Source of the DNA: Pseudorhizobium xiangyangii
Lineage (GTDB): Bacteria; Pseudomonadota; Alphaproteobacteria; Rhizobiales; Rhizobiaceae
DNA length: 64,000 nt
Direction: 5' to 3'
Assembly: GCF_020531965.1 (NCBI RefSeq)
Contig: NZ_JAJAWH010000008.1
Span: 124,001 to 188,000, forward strand
A program made the position numbers and the translations under genes. Below are positions 8,692 through 18,163 of the stretch, in pieces (position 1 is the first letter of the stretch; each line of letters starts with the position of its first letter). The notes beneath the pieces are model-generated. The model was not told the DNA's origin and did not search any database. It saw nothing but the letters and a program-made list of their open reading frames with translations.

Positions 8692-9560
8692 GCCGCTTTC
8701 TGATCGCCGCCCGGGTTCATCATTTCCTGCTCGACTGCGTCGATCGATGGGCGTTCGTGGTTGGAGATTGTCTTGCGGCCATATTCCAGGGCAACCTGGG
8801 GAACGGAGCCGTTCATATAGGCAAGCAATGTCTGCTTCACGATGATGAAGAGCCGGTGCTGTTTCGTCCGCACGATTTTGACCTGAGCCGCGATCGGGCT
8901 GACGATCGAATAGGACAGGATGATGCCGAGCATGGTGCCAACGAGTGCGGCGCCGATCAGTCCGCCGAGAATTTCAGGGGACTCATTGATGGCGCCCATA
9001 GCCTTGATGACCCCGAGAACTGCCGCAACGATACCGATCGCAGGGAAGCTGTCGCCCATGGACACAAGCGAATGATACGGCTTCATCTTGTCGTGCAGGA
9101 GCGTGTCGAGTTCCTCGTCCATCAGCGCCTCGATCTCATGCGAGCGTGCATTGCCGATGATGATCAGTCGGACATAGTCACAGATGAACGTTGTCAGTTC
9201 CCTGTTCTTCAGGAGGTTCGGAGCCATCTTGAAAATCGATGATTCGTCCGGATTGTCGATGTGTGCCTCGATCTCGTTGCGAGACTTGGTGCGAAGGTCA
9301 CGCATAAGAGCGTAAAGGACGCCTAGCACGTCGAGATAGTTGCGCTCGGTCGGAACCGAATGCTTGAAGGCTTCCGCGAGCGCCTTGCCCGAATCCTTCA
9401 CCACTTTCATGGGATTGGCCACGATGAAGGCACCGATGCCTGCGCCGCCGATGATCAACACTTCGAACGGCTGGTACAGAACATCGAGATGTCCACCCAT
9501 AGCCATGTAGCCGCCGACAATGCTGCCGAATGTGATCACCAATCCGATTAGAATATTCAT
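8688..9560 (-). CDS. motA: Flagellar stator protein MotA
   Basis: 290 residues. [20 protein letters not shown] starts the first membrane helix; helices near 1-22, 30-50, 170-190 and 200-225 and a large cytoplasmic loop fit MotA of the proton-driven stator. The start is ATG 9560 (MNILIG), preceded on the minus strand by TAGGTAGGCGG; the frame stays open 45 codons further upstream without a family match. First gene of the motA-fliM-fliN-fliG operon; divergent from the DUF1217-flgF operon across 205 bases that must hold both promoters. Confidence 0.96.
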   Translation of the reverse strand: MNILIGLVITFGSIVGGYMAMGGHLDVLYQPFEVLIIGGAGIGAFIVANPMKVVKDSGKALAEAFKHSVPTERNYLDVLGVLYALMRDLRTKSRNEIEAHIDNPDESSIFKMAPNLLKNRELTTFICDYVRLIIIGNARSHEIEALMDEELDTLLHDKMKPYHSLVSMGDSFPAIGIVAAVLGVIKAMGAINESPEILGGLIGAALVGTMLGIILSYSIVSPIAAQVKIVRTKQHRLFIIVKQTLLAYMNGSVPQVALEYGRKTISNHERPSIDAVEQEMMNPGGDQKAA

Positions 9561-9765
9561 CCGCCTACCTACACCGAACGTTGAGCTTCTTCGACGGAAG
9601 TACGGCCTCTGGCTTGCGTGAAGCTGGTTGGCCAGGGCCAGGTTGCAATGTCGGGTGCGAGAGGGGGTTACAGCTTCGCGCAAGTCTTCGCGCATAGTCC
9701 TTGCTCAGAATCGGGCGGCGGCCTGTCGAAAAACGGACCTGCGCACAGGTGACCGGGGAGCGGAT
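9561..9765. promoter_or_regulatory. Divergent promoter region motA / DUF1217-flgF operon
   Basis: 205 bases with no gene of its own between two diverging operons. I could not identify -35/-10 boxes with confidence. A small inverted repeat CCTG-cgca-CAGG at about 9738-9750 is the only structure seen. Confidence 0.5.
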
Positions 9766-10542
9766 ATGATCACGACTTATACCAGCTACACTCAAATTAG
9801 CCGTAACCTCCCGAGCTCCCTCGCACGTGTTGCCGAGAAGCCCGATGTGGCGCGTGAAACGGAATACTACCTGGCGAATGTCGGGAAGATTAAGTCGGTC
9901 GACGACTTCATGGCCGACAGCCGGATTTACAACTACGCCCTCAAGGCTCATGGCCTCGAAGACATGGCATACGCCAAGGCCTTCATCCGGAAGGTGCTGA
10001 CCGAGGGCATCGCAAGCTCGGATGCGTTTGCGCGCAATCTCTCCGACAATCGCTATTCCGCACTTGCAGAAACGTTTAACTTCGAAGCGTTCGGCGCCGC
10101 GACCACGTCTTTTGACAAGGCGCAGAAGGTTGTTGTCCAAAAGTTTGAAAGACAGACCCTCGAGGAAGAGGTCGGCGCGGAGAACCCTGGGGTCCGGCTC
10201 GCGCTCTACTTCGAGCGCATGGCTCCCTCGATCAAATCCGGCATGGAAGTCCTTGCCGACGATGCCCTTGCCGAGGTGGTGCGAACCGTCCTGCAGCTGC
10301 CTGATGAAATAGCGGCGCTTGATATTGACCGCCAGGCGGCATTCATCGCCGAATCCATCAACATCGAGGATTTTCAGGATCCGGCCAAGGTATCCAAGTT
10401 CCTTGAGCGGTTTTCAGCGCTTTGGGAAGTGGAGAACTCCACGCACACCGATAGCACCCTGTCTCTGTTCTCGCCGTCGAGCCAGGGTATTTCCACCGAT
10501 CTCCTTATATCCATCAATACTCTGAAACTCGGAGGCAAATGA
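9766..10542 (+). CDS. DUF1217 flagellar-cluster protein
   Basis: 258 residues starting at ATG 9766 (GGGAGCG upstream); the frame is open further back, but those codons look non-coding. Mostly helical and soluble, with segments such as SVDDFMADSRIYNYALKAHG and YYLANVGKIK. I match this by eye to the DUF1217 family found in alphaproteobacterial flagellar clusters. The C-terminus has an S/T/L-rich tail (STLSLFSPSSQG), the kind of extended end seen in exported axial proteins, though that is only an impression. flgF begins 1 base after its stop, so it is co-transcribed with rod and basal-body genes. Molecular role unknown. Confidence 0.75.
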   Translation: MITTYTSYTQISRNLPSSLARVAEKPDVARETEYYLANVGKIKSVDDFMADSRIYNYALKAHGLEDMAYAKAFIRKVLTEGIASSDAFARNLSDNRYSALAETFNFEAFGAATTSFDKAQKVVVQKFERQTLEEEVGAENPGVRLALYFERMAPSIKSGMEVLADDALAEVVRTVLQLPDEIAALDIDRQAAFIAESINIEDFQDPAKVSKFLERFSALWEVENSTHTDSTLSLFSPSSQGISTDLLISINTLKLGGK

Positions 10543-10543
10543 T

Positions 10544-11278
10544 ATGCAGTCCGGACTTTACGTCGGCATCTCTTCCCAGATCGCGCTTGAGCGCCGCCTG
10601 AACACCATCGCCGACAATATGGCCAACATGAACACCGTCGGCTTTCGCGCCACCGAGGTGAAATTCGATGAGGTCCTCAGCAGCACGAAGAACGAGCTGA
10701 ATGCCAAGGTGGCCTTCGTCACCCAAGGCAACGACTATCTATCGACCCGCCCGGGCCAAATGCAGCAGACGGGAAATTCGCTGGACTTCGCCATCAAGGG
10801 TGACGCCTGGTTTTCGATCGATACGCCGGCAGGCGACGTTCTGACGCGCGATGGGCGTTTCACGATGCAGGAAACGGGCGCGCTCGTTTCCCTGATGGGG
10901 TATCCGGTTCTGGATGCTGGCGGGGCTCCGATTCAGCTTAACCGCAATGGCGGCCCACCGGAGGTAGGCGCGGACGGGCGCATCACGCAGGACGGTGTGC
11001 CGGTGGCGACGTTGGGCCTCTTCACCGCGGATGTATCCGAAGGCTTCATCCGCGCCGACAACAGCGGCGTGATCACCGTCGATGTGCCGCAGCCAGTGGT
11101 CGACAACTTCCAGATTTCCGTTGTTCAGGGCTACATCGAAGGCTCGAATGTGAATGGCATCAGCGAGATGACCCAGCTCATTCAGGTCAATCGCGCATTC
11201 GAGGGAATTTCGTCCCTGATGCGCGATACCGAGGCCACATTCGGTGAAGCCATCAAGACTCTCGGCAGCGGCCGCTAA
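10544..11278 (+). CDS. flgF: Flagellar proximal rod protein FlgF
   Basis: 244 residues. It begins MQSGLYVGISSQIALERRLN followed by the rod-family TIADNMANMNTVGFRA motif and ends with the C-terminal rod motif (GYIEGSNVNGISEMTQLIQV, NRAFEGISSLMRD). FlgF forms part of the proximal rod in the periplasm. It sits between the DUF1217 gene (1 base) and fliI (14 bases) in one operon. Distinguished from flgG at 14481 by the shorter, more divergent body and by the neighbouring fliI. Confidence 0.93.
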   Translation: MQSGLYVGISSQIALERRLNTIADNMANMNTVGFRATEVKFDEVLSSTKNELNAKVAFVTQGNDYLSTRPGQMQQTGNSLDFAIKGDAWFSIDTPAGDVLTRDGRFTMQETGALVSLMGYPVLDAGGAPIQLNRNGGPPEVGADGRITQDGVPVATLGLFTADVSEGFIRADNSGVITVDVPQPVVDNFQISVVQGYIEGSNVNGISEMTQLIQVNRAFEGISSLMRDTEATFGEAIKTLGSGR

Positions 11279-11292
11279 GGAATTGAATATCC

Positions 11293-12696
11293 ATGTCTGA
11301 ACAGGCGGCCATCCTGCAGGCGGTCACCGGCGGCAAGCTGGCCCAGCTCGCTGAAATCTCCAAGCGCTACTCTGATCCCGCCAAATCGGTGGCTCATGGT
11401 GGCCATGTTCGCACGATTGCGGCAGGCCATTATACGGTCGCCGGTCTCTCCAAGCATGTCAGGCTGGGCGAATTCGTTGCCCATCGCAGTGCGACAGGCA
11501 TTCACCTGGGCGAGATCGTTCGGGTGGAGCCGGACGTGATCTATGTCTGCCCTATCGAGCCGGGCGAACCGATCGGAATTGGCGACATCGTGATCCGCAA
11601 AGGTGCATTTCGTGTTGCACCGGATGACAGCTGGTGTGGCCGAACCATCAATGCGCTCGGCGATCCCATCGATGGCAGAGGTCCCCTCGCCGACGGGAAG
11701 ATCAGGCGCTCGATCTCCAACACGGCCCCGCCGTCAATGTTACGCAAGCGCGTGGAGACGGGCTTCAAGACCGGCGTGAAGGCCGTCGATCTCTTTTCGC
11801 CGCTGTGCCTTGGCCAACGTCTTGGCGTTTTTGCCGGCTCGGGCGTGGGGAAGTCGACGCTTCTGTCGATGCTGGCGCGCGCCGATGCCTTCGACAAGGT
11901 GGTGATCTCGCTCGTTGGTGAACGTGGTCGCGAAGTGCGCGAGTTCATCGAGGATACGCTTGGCGAGAACATGGCCAAGTCGATCGCCGTCGTGGCGACG
12001 AGCGATGAAAGCCCGATGCTGCGCAAGATGGCGCCGCTGGTGGCCGTTACGATCGCTGAGCACTTCCGCGACCAGGGAGAGAACGTCCTTTTCATCGTCG
12101 ACAGCGTCACCCGGTTTGCCCACGCGATCCGTGAAGTGGCCGTGGCCTCCGGCGAGCCTCCCATTGCCCGTGGATACCCGGCTTCGGTCTTCACTGAACT
12201 GCCGCGGCTGCTTGAGCGGGCGGGGCCTGGCGTCGAGGGAACGGGAACGGTGACGGCGATCATATCCATCCTCGTCGATGGCGATAACCACAACGATCCC
12301 ATCGCGGACTCCACCCGCGGCATCCTGGACGGTCACCTCGTGCTGGACCGAAGTCTCGCGGAAGAGGGCCGTTATCCGCCCATCAATCCGTTGGCCTCGA
12401 TATCGCGCTTGGCGCGCAAGGCATGGACGCCGGATCAGGAAAAGCTCGTCTCGCGGCTGAAGGCGCTTATTCATCGTTACGAAGAGACGCGCGACCTTCG
12501 GCTTATCGGCGGTTACCGGCCGGGCAGTGACCCCGACCTCGACATGGCCGTCAAGCAGGTACCGGTGATCTACGAGGTGCTGAAACAGTCGCCCGGCGAG
12601 GCCCCGTCCGCCGATGCCTATGCGGATCTCGCAATTGCGCTTCGCAACGCTGCGGGTCAGGCACCAGCCGCCCCGATGAACAGACAAAGAGGATAG
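11293..12696 (+). CDS. fliI: Flagellar export ATPase FliI
   Basis: 467 residues; peripheral ATPase that drives unloading of export substrates at the flagellar type III gate. Walker A is A181-G-S-G-V-G-K-S-T189, Walker B is in VLFIVDSVTRF near 262-272, and the F1-beta-like catalytic segment GEPPIARGYPASVF is present. It starts at ATG 11293 and is followed after 1 base by a small membrane-protein gene. Its usual stator partner FliH is not adjacent; a FliH-like protein is encoded at 24778. Confidence 0.96.
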   Translation: MSEQAAILQAVTGGKLAQLAEISKRYSDPAKSVAHGGHVRTIAAGHYTVAGLSKHVRLGEFVAHRSATGIHLGEIVRVEPDVIYVCPIEPGEPIGIGDIVIRKGAFRVAPDDSWCGRTINALGDPIDGRGPLADGKIRRSISNTAPPSMLRKRVETGFKTGVKAVDLFSPLCLGQRLGVFAGSGVGKSTLLSMLARADAFDKVVISLVGERGREVREFIEDTLGENMAKSIAVVATSDESPMLRKMAPLVAVTIAEHFRDQGENVLFIVDSVTRFAHAIREVAVASGEPPIARGYPASVFTELPRLLERAGPGVEGTGTVTAIISILVDGDNHNDPIADSTRGILDGHLVLDRSLAEEGRYPPINPLASISRLARKAWTPDQEKLVSRLKALIHRYEETRDLRLIGGYRPGSDPDLDMAVKQVPVIYEVLKQSPGEAPSADAYADLAIALRNAAGQAPAAPMNRQRG

Positions 12697-12697
12697 A

Positions 12698-13270
12698 ATG
12701 ACCGAAGCGGATCTCACGCACCCGGCGGAGCTTCAGAAAACCGAGCAGGTCAAGTCACTGCCCGGCGATCGGGTATTGACCGCAGTGGGCCTCCTCCTCG
12801 CAGGCGCAGCCGCCTGTTTCCCCTGGTACGTCTTCTTCAACGAAGACAAGTTCGGCATTCGCCCGGAGAGCTTCGACCATACGCGCGACCTGCCGCCGCG
12901 GCCGCCGCGCGACGTCATGAGCGTTTCCCCGCTGGCGATGGTCGACAACTCGAAGGATGAGGAAACTCCACTTCCTCTCGAACCGACAGACCTCATGACC
13001 ACTGCAACCGTCTCGTCTCTTGGTGAGGAAAAACGCAATGGCAAGCCGCGGGAGCTCCAGGCCTTCCCCGGCAAGGAGAGCTTCCGGTTGCTGCACGTCG
13101 CCAACGGACGTGCCCTGATCGAGGATGGCTCGGGAATGTACATGGTCAGGGTGGGTTCGATCCTTCCCGACAACAGCAAGCTCGCGACCATCGAACAGCG
13201 TGACGGCAAGTGGGTCATCGTGACCTCGGCCGGCCAAATATATCAGGACGGAGCTTCGGCCCGTCCGTAA
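12698..13270 (+). CDS. Single-span membrane protein between fliI and flgB
   Basis: 190 residues; ATG 12698 preceded by AGAGGATAGA inside the fliI end. One membrane segment at about 25-46 (VLTAVGLLLAGAAACFPWYV), then a proline- and charge-rich linker, then a compact C-terminal domain (about 125-185: FRLLHVANGRALIEDGSGMY, RVGSILPDNSKLATIEQRDG). The C-domain pattern of an A-L-I-E-D turn, V-R-V-G-S-I-L-P and I-E-Q-R-x-G-x-W recalls the small beta domains of PilP or GspC-type periplasmic proteins; that is an inference from pattern only. Conserved position suggests a flagellar envelope role. No established function known to me. Confidence 0.75.
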   Translation: MTEADLTHPAELQKTEQVKSLPGDRVLTAVGLLLAGAAACFPWYVFFNEDKFGIRPESFDHTRDLPPRPPRDVMSVSPLAMVDNSKDEETPLPLEPTDLMTTATVSSLGEEKRNGKPRELQAFPGKESFRLLHVANGRALIEDGSGMYMVRVGSILPDNSKLATIEQRDGKWVIVTSAGQIYQDGASARP

Positions 13271-13322
13271 GTCCCACGCAAGATTACCTGGGTAGTCTCC
13301 AATATGAACGATGGAGAAGCTC

Positions 13323-13709
13323 ATGCAACCGATTCAACTATTCGCGCTCGCATCCCGGCAGGCTGAATGGCTTTCGGTCCGCCAGGAAGTCGTGGCGACC
13401 AATATCGCCAACGCCAACACGCCTGAGTTTCGCGCCAAGGACATCACGCCGTTCCATTCGGTGCTGAACGAGACGCAGGCGAGTATGACGCGGACCCATC
13501 CTGGCCATCTGGCGGAAAGCCAGTACAGCCAGACTATCGGGGTCAACGAGAACGATCTGGACAACGAAATCGGCATTCAGGAGTCCGGCAATACCGTGGC
13601 TCTGGCGGACGAGCTTTCCAAGACCGGAGAGATCAAGCGCCAGTACGAACTGAGTGCCGGTCTGGTGAAGTCCTTTCACAGCATGATGCTGATGACAGTA
13701 AGAAGGTAA
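13323..13709 (+). CDS. flgB: Flagellar rod protein FlgB
   Basis: 128 residues, proximal rod. [20 protein letters not shown] leads into [19 protein letters not shown], the FlgB/FlgC rod signature. ATG 13323 is preferred to ATG 13311 because GGAGA lies five bases upstream of it. It heads the flgB-flgC-fliE-flgG-flgA-flgI-motE-flgH-fliL-fliP run, separated from the previous gene by 52 bases, and flgC follows after 7 bases. Confidence 0.93.
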   Translation: MQPIQLFALASRQAEWLSVRQEVVATNIANANTPEFRAKDITPFHSVLNETQASMTRTHPGHLAESQYSQTIGVNENDLDNEIGIQESGNTVALADELSKTGEIKRQYELSAGLVKSFHSMMLMTVRR

Positions 13710-13716
13710 GAAGCAA

Positions 13717-14136
13717 ATGGATCCGCTTTCAGCTGCCTCCAAGATTGCAGGCTCCGGGCTCGAGGCCCAGGCCACACGCCTGCGCATCGTTTCCGAAAAC
13801 ATCGCCAACGCGCGTTCGACAGGTGATACGCCTGGCGCCGATCCATATCGGCGCAAGACCATTACCTTCGGTTCCGAGCTTGACCGCGCCGCTGACGTCG
13901 AACTTGTGAGCGTCAAGAAGCTTGGCACGGACGCTTCGAGTTTCGTCGAAGAGTACGACCCAAACCACCCGGCCGCAGACGACCGCGGCATGGTGAAGAT
14001 CCCGAACGTCAATCTGCTGATCGAAATGGCAGACATGCGGGAAGCTAACCGTACCTACGATGCAAACCTGCAGACTATCAAACAGACGCGCGAGCTCGTT
14101 GCCGCGACGATCGACCTTCTGAAGAGTGCACAATGA
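13717..14136 (+). CDS. flgC: Flagellar rod protein FlgC
   Basis: 139 residues, proximal rod. [20 protein letters not shown] then [14 protein letters not shown] is the N-terminal rod motif, and the C-terminus has [26 protein letters not shown] stands 5 bases before ATG 13717. The stop overlaps the fliE start (ATGA), so flgC and fliE are translationally coupled. Confidence 0.95.
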   Translation: MDPLSAASKIAGSGLEAQATRLRIVSENIANARSTGDTPGADPYRRKTITFGSELDRAADVELVSVKKLGTDASSFVEEYDPNHPAADDRGMVKIPNVNLLIEMADMREANRTYDANLQTIKQTRELVAATIDLLKSAQ

Positions 14137-14462
14137 TCGAGAACATCACCAGAGTTGGTTCCCTGTCGTCTACTCGGAGCCTTGCCGACATCACCGAGTC
14201 CTCGTCGACGATGCGTGGCGCGATGCCCTCCGGTGAGACCGCCGGCGTCAGTTTCGCAAGTGTGCTCGGCAACATGACGACCGACACCATGAACAGCCTG
14301 AAGGCCGCCGAAATGAAGTCCTTCGAGGGCATTCAGGGCAAGGCCGACACGCGAGAAGTGGTTGATGCCGTTCTGCAGGCCCAGCAGTCGCTGAACACCG
14401 CAATCGCGCTCCGCGACAAGGTCGTGAATGCCTATCTCGAAATCAGCAAGATGTCGATCTAA
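14133..14462 (+). CDS. fliE: Flagellar MS-ring/rod adaptor FliE
   Basis: 109 residues, fitting the usual 100-110 of FliE, which joins the MS ring to the rod. The family-typical C-terminal part [20 protein letters not shown] and [20 protein letters not shown] is clear. It overlaps flgC by 4 bases and precedes flgG by 18 bases. Confidence 0.95.
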   Translation: MIENITRVGSLSSTRSLADITESSSTMRGAMPSGETAGVSFASVLGNMTTDTMNSLKAAEMKSFEGIQGKADTREVVDAVLQAQQSLNTAIALRDKVVNAYLEISKMSI

Positions 14463-14480
14463 CCGAGTGGAGACCCAGAT

Positions 14481-15269
14481 ATGAGAGCGCTAGCTATCGC
14501 AGCGACGGGCATGGATGCCCAGCAGACCAATCTTGAGGTCATCGCCAACAACATCGCCAACATCAACACGACGGGCTACAAGCGCGCGCGTGCCGAATTC
14601 TCTGATCTTCTCTACCAGACTGAACGAGCCCAGGGCGTGCCTAACCGTGCGAACCAGGCGATCGTGCCGGAAGGCGCCAACATCGGTCTTGGCGTGCAGA
14701 CGGCGGCAGTCCGCAATATTCATACGCAGGGCCAGCTGACGCACACCGAAAACGGCCTCGACCTTTCGCTGGTCGGCCGCGGCTGGTTTCAGATCGAGGC
14801 ACCGGACGGCACGACGATGTACACCCGCGCCGGCGCGTTCAACACCAACGCTGAAGGCCAGCTGGTGACGATCGACGGCTACACGGTCGTTCCAGGCGTC
14901 GTGTTCCCGCCCGATGTCAGTGAAACGGTCATCAGCCGGACCGGCCAGGTGAGCGTTCGTGTTGGCAATGCGACCGATTTCCAGGAAATCGGCCAGCTGA
15001 CCATCGCGAATTTCGTCAACGAGGCAGGCCTGCAGCCGCTGGGCGACAATCTCTTCTCGGAAACGCCTGCGTCGGGTGAGCCTATCGTCGCCGTGCCGGA
15101 AGATCCGGGCTTCGGCTACATCAAGCAAGGCTACCTTGAAGGGTCCAACGTGGATGCCGTCAAAGAAATCACCGATCTGATCTCGGCGCAGCGCGCCTAT
15201 GAGATGAATTCCAAGGTCATCACCACCGCGGATGAGATGGCCTCCATCGTCAGCAAGAACCTGAAGTAA
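14481..15269 (+). CDS. flgG: Flagellar distal rod protein FlgG
   Basis: 262 residues, standard FlgG length. [20 protein letters not shown] and [20 protein letters not shown] form the N-terminal motif; [20 protein letters not shown] and [17 protein letters not shown] close it. FlgG forms the distal rod through the L and P rings, whose genes (flgA, flgI, flgH) follow directly. flgA starts 17 bases later. Confidence 0.96.
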   Translation: MRALAIAATGMDAQQTNLEVIANNIANINTTGYKRARAEFSDLLYQTERAQGVPNRANQAIVPEGANIGLGVQTAAVRNIHTQGQLTHTENGLDLSLVGRGWFQIEAPDGTTMYTRAGAFNTNAEGQLVTIDGYTVVPGVVFPPDVSETVISRTGQVSVRVGNATDFQEIGQLTIANFVNEAGLQPLGDNLFSETPASGEPIVAVPEDPGFGYIKQGYLEGSNVDAVKEITDLISAQRAYEMNSKVITTADEMASIVSKNLK

Positions 15270-15286
15270 CCAGAAGGCAGGCAGAC

Positions 15287-15769
15287 ATGATGTTTCGCCG
15301 GAGAAAGAAGATCACCAACGGGGGGCTCCTGTCACTCGTTATGGCACTGTCCTTCGGCTTTGCGGCGCCCGCCGCGGCCGAAATGGGGACCGCCGTCGTG
15401 CCAAGGCAGATCATCTATCCCGGCGAGGAAATCTCGCCGGGGGCCATCGAGCAGGTTGAGGTGACCAACCCCAAGCTTGTCGGTGAATATGCCCGTACCG
15501 CCGATGAGGTGACCGGGCTGGTGAGTAACCGCACGCTGCTGCCGGGTCGCACCATTCTTCTTTCCGCCTTGCGCGCACCCTACGCGGTGCGGCGGGGATC
15601 TGCCGTCCGGCTCTCTTTCGCCATCGGCAGTATGATGATCTCGGCGGGTGGCACGCCTCTTCAGGATGCTTCGATAGGCGATGTCATTCGGGTTCGAAAC
15701 ACGGACTCGGGCATCATCGTCAGTGGCACGGTCATGGCCAATGGAACTGTACAGGTGATGGCACGATGA
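15287..15769 (+). CDS. flgA: P-ring assembly chaperone FlgA
   Basis: 160 residues with an N-terminal signal peptide (RRRKK then a hydrophobic core to about A34, AAPAAAE). The periplasmic SAF-type domain contains VVPRQIIYPGEEISPGAIEQ and the C-terminal GDVIRVRNTDSGIIVSGTVM. FlgA helps FlgI polymerise into the P ring. Its stop overlaps the flgI start by ATGA, a coupling that fits chaperone and client. Confidence 0.92.
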   Translation: MMFRRRKKITNGGLLSLVMALSFGFAAPAAAEMGTAVVPRQIIYPGEEISPGAIEQVEVTNPKLVGEYARTADEVTGLVSNRTLLPGRTILLSALRAPYAVRRGSAVRLSFAIGSMMISAGGTPLQDASIGDVIRVRNTDSGIIVSGTVMANGTVQVMAR

Positions 15770-16890
15770 GAAGTGTGCGTTTTATCGTGGCTCTGATTTT
15801 TTCAGCAGCCACTGTTCTCGGTCACGGCGTAGCGCCGGCAATGGCCGATGCTGCGCGGATCAAGGACGTTGCCTCCCTGCAAGCGGGTCGAGACAACCAG
15901 CTGATCGGCTATGGTCTCGTTGTCGGCCTGCAAGGAAGCGGCGACAGCCTGCGCAGCTCGCCGTTCACCGAACAATCCATGCGAGCGATGCTGCAGAATC
16001 TCGGCATCTCCACCCAGGGTGGTCAGTCGAACGCCAAGAACACGGCTGCTGTCATGGTCACGGCGAATCTGCCGCCGTTCGCCAGCCCCGGTAGCCGGAT
16101 TGACGTCAATGTCAGCTCGCTCGGCGACGCGACCTCCCTGCGCGGCGGCACGCTCGTCATGACGTCTCTCTCGGGCGCCGATGGGCAGATTTATGCCGTG
16201 GCTCAAGGGGCGGTGATCGTTTCCGGCTTCTCGGCGCAAGGCGAGGCGGCGACATTGACCGAAGGTGTCACCACGGCCGGCCGCGTGCCGAACGGCGCGA
16301 TCATCGAGCGCGAGCTGCCATCCAAGTTCAAGGATTCCGTCAATCTGGTCCTACAGTTGCGCAATCCCGACTTCTCGACTGCCATTCGCATGGCGGATGC
16401 GGTCAACGCTTTCGCCGGCCGCCGCTACGGTGGTCCCATCGCCGAGGCGCGGGATGGTCAGGAAGTGGTTGTCCAGAAACCGAAGGCCGCAGACCTCACG
16501 CGCCTGATGGCCGAAATCGAAAACCTGGTCGTGCAAACCGACACGCCTGCCAAGGTCGTTATCAATGAACGCACCGGGACGATTGTCATCGGCGCCGATG
16601 TCAGGGTCTCCCGCGTTGCCGTCAGCTACGGAACGCTCACCGTCCAGGTGACGGAGACACCGCAGATCGTGCAGCCGGAACCCTTCTCGCGCGGTGTCAC
16701 GGCGGTTCAGCCCGAAACGGACATCATGGCGATGAAAGAGGGCGGACCGGTTGCGATCCTCGACGGTCCCGATCTGCGCACGCTCGTCGCAGGCCTCAAC
16801 AACATCGGCGTCAAGCCGGACGGCATCATCGCAATTCTTCAGGGCATTAAATCGGCCGGTGCGCTGCAAGCGGAGCTCGTTCTGCAATGA
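15766..16890 (+). CDS. flgI: Flagellar P-ring protein FlgI
   Basis: 374 residues. Signal peptide to about residue 27 (VAPAMADA). The body shows the hallmark ARIKDVASLQAGRDNQLIGY, GLVVGLQGSGD and the C-terminal LVAGLNNIGVKPDGIIAILQ. Forms the P ring in the peptidoglycan layer. Overlaps flgA and motE by 4 bases at each end. Confidence 0.96.
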   Translation: MRSVRFIVALIFSAATVLGHGVAPAMADAARIKDVASLQAGRDNQLIGYGLVVGLQGSGDSLRSSPFTEQSMRAMLQNLGISTQGGQSNAKNTAAVMVTANLPPFASPGSRIDVNVSSLGDATSLRGGTLVMTSLSGADGQIYAVAQGAVIVSGFSAQGEAATLTEGVTTAGRVPNGAIIERELPSKFKDSVNLVLQLRNPDFSTAIRMADAVNAFAGRRYGGPIAEARDGQEVVVQKPKAADLTRLMAEIENLVVQTDTPAKVVINERTGTIVIGADVRVSRVAVSYGTLTVQVTETPQIVQPEPFSRGVTAVQPETDIMAMKEGGPVAILDGPDLRTLVAGLNNIGVKPDGIIAILQGIKSAGALQAELVLQ

Positions 16891-17423
16891 TCGATAGATC
16901 CTCCTCCTTTATCGTCCCCAAAAGCTTGGTCCGGAAGCTGCTTTTGCTTGCAGGCGTAGTGTTGCTGGTGCCGCAGGTCAGCGCCCAGGAGCCGCAGGTT
17001 GCTTCCACGACATCGTCCTCCAGCGAGATCCAGCAGTTCTGCACGAACATTGCGGATGCCGCTCGGGACCAGCGCTACCTCCTGCAGAAGCAGGAGCTGG
17101 AGAAGCTCCAGGCCGATGTGGATTCACGTATCGCCGTGCTGGAGGACCGCAGGGCGGAATACGAAGACTGGTTGACCCGCCGCAACGACTTCCTTGTCAG
17201 CGCCCAAGCAGGGCTGGTCGAGATATTCAAGACGATGAAGGCGGACGCAGCCGCTCCCCAGCTTGAAGAGATGAACCTGGAAATAGCGGCAGCCATCATC
17301 ATGAAGCTGCCAGCACGTCAGTCCGGTCTCGTTCTCAGCGAAATGGACCCGCTGAAGGCGGGTATGATCGCGACGATCATCTCCAGCGCTTCCGATCCCA
17401 CCACCTCGAAAGAACCCACATGA
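16887..17423 (+). CDS. motE: Motility protein MotE, periplasmic chaperone for MotC
   Basis: 178 residues: signal peptide to about residue 34 (VPQVSAQEP), then a long helical coiled-coil part (LLQKQELEKLQADVDSRIAV) and a small MgtE_N-like end (IAAAIIMKLPARQSGLVLSE). In S. meliloti MotE is the chaperone of the periplasmic motor protein MotC, encoded here at 26663. It overlaps flgI and flgH by 4 bases each, locked into the ring-gene operon rather than beside motC. Confidence 0.88.
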   Translation: MIDRSSSFIVPKSLVRKLLLLAGVVLLVPQVSAQEPQVASTTSSSSEIQQFCTNIADAARDQRYLLQKQELEKLQADVDSRIAVLEDRRAEYEDWLTRRNDFLVSAQAGLVEIFKTMKADAAAPQLEEMNLEIAAAIIMKLPARQSGLVLSEMDPLKAGMIATIISSASDPTTSKEPT

Positions 17424-18136
17424 CGAAGCGCGCTCCAGCTATCATGGCCCTCCTTTTCCTCACCGGCTGCCAGAGCCAGACGGTCAGGGAGATCGGCAAT
17501 GCGCCGTCGATGAGCCCGATCGGAAGTGGCCTGCAGTATGCGCAGACGCCGCAGATGTCTTCCTATCCGAAGCAGCCGCGCCAGCTTTCCAACGGCTACT
17601 CGCTGTGGACCGATTCGCAGGCGGCACTCTTCAAGGATGCACGCGCTCTCAATGTCGGTGACATCCTCACGATCGACATCCAGATCAACGACCGCGCCTC
17701 GTTCGACAACGAGACCGAGCGCAGCCGCACGAATGGTGGTGGCCTGTCGTGGGAAACCAGCATCAACAACCTGTTCGGCCTGAGCCCAAGCCCGATGTCG
17801 GGCGACCTGAGCTCAAGCTCCAGCACGGATACCCAGGGCAAGGGCTCGACCGAGCGGTCGGAGAAGCTGAAGCTGCTCGTCGCGGCGGTTGTCACCGGGA
17901 TCCTCGAGAACGGCAACCTGCTGATCAGTGGTTCCCAGGAGGTAAGGGTGAACCACGAGATCCGCATCCTCAACGTGGCGGGTATCGTGCGCCCGCAGGA
18001 CGTGGATGCCGACAACACGATCTCGTATGAGCGGATCGCGGAAGCGCGCATCTCGTACGGCGGTCGTGGCCGTCTGACCGAGGTGCAGCAGCCGCCCGTG
18101 GGCCAGCAGGTGGTCGATCTCTTCTCGCCCTTCTAA
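17420..18136 (+). CDS. flgH: Flagellar L-ring lipoprotein FlgH
   Basis: 238 residues. A lipoprotein signal ends at the lipobox L-T-G-C17. The body has ALNVGDILTIDIQINDRASF and LLVAAVVTGILENGNLLISG, ending in RISYGGRGRLTEVQQPPVGQ, as in FlgH of the outer-membrane L ring. Overlaps motE by 4 bases; fliL follows after 27 bases. Confidence 0.95.
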   Translation: MTKRAPAIMALLFLTGCQSQTVREIGNAPSMSPIGSGLQYAQTPQMSSYPKQPRQLSNGYSLWTDSQAALFKDARALNVGDILTIDIQINDRASFDNETERSRTNGGGLSWETSINNLFGLSPSPMSGDLSSSSSTDTQGKGSTERSEKLKLLVAAVVTGILENGNLLISGSQEVRVNHEIRILNVAGIVRPQDVDADNTISYERIAEARISYGGRGRLTEVQQPPVGQQVVDLFSPF

Positions 18137-18163
18137 GAACGCGCTTGCGAACAGGACAAGACG

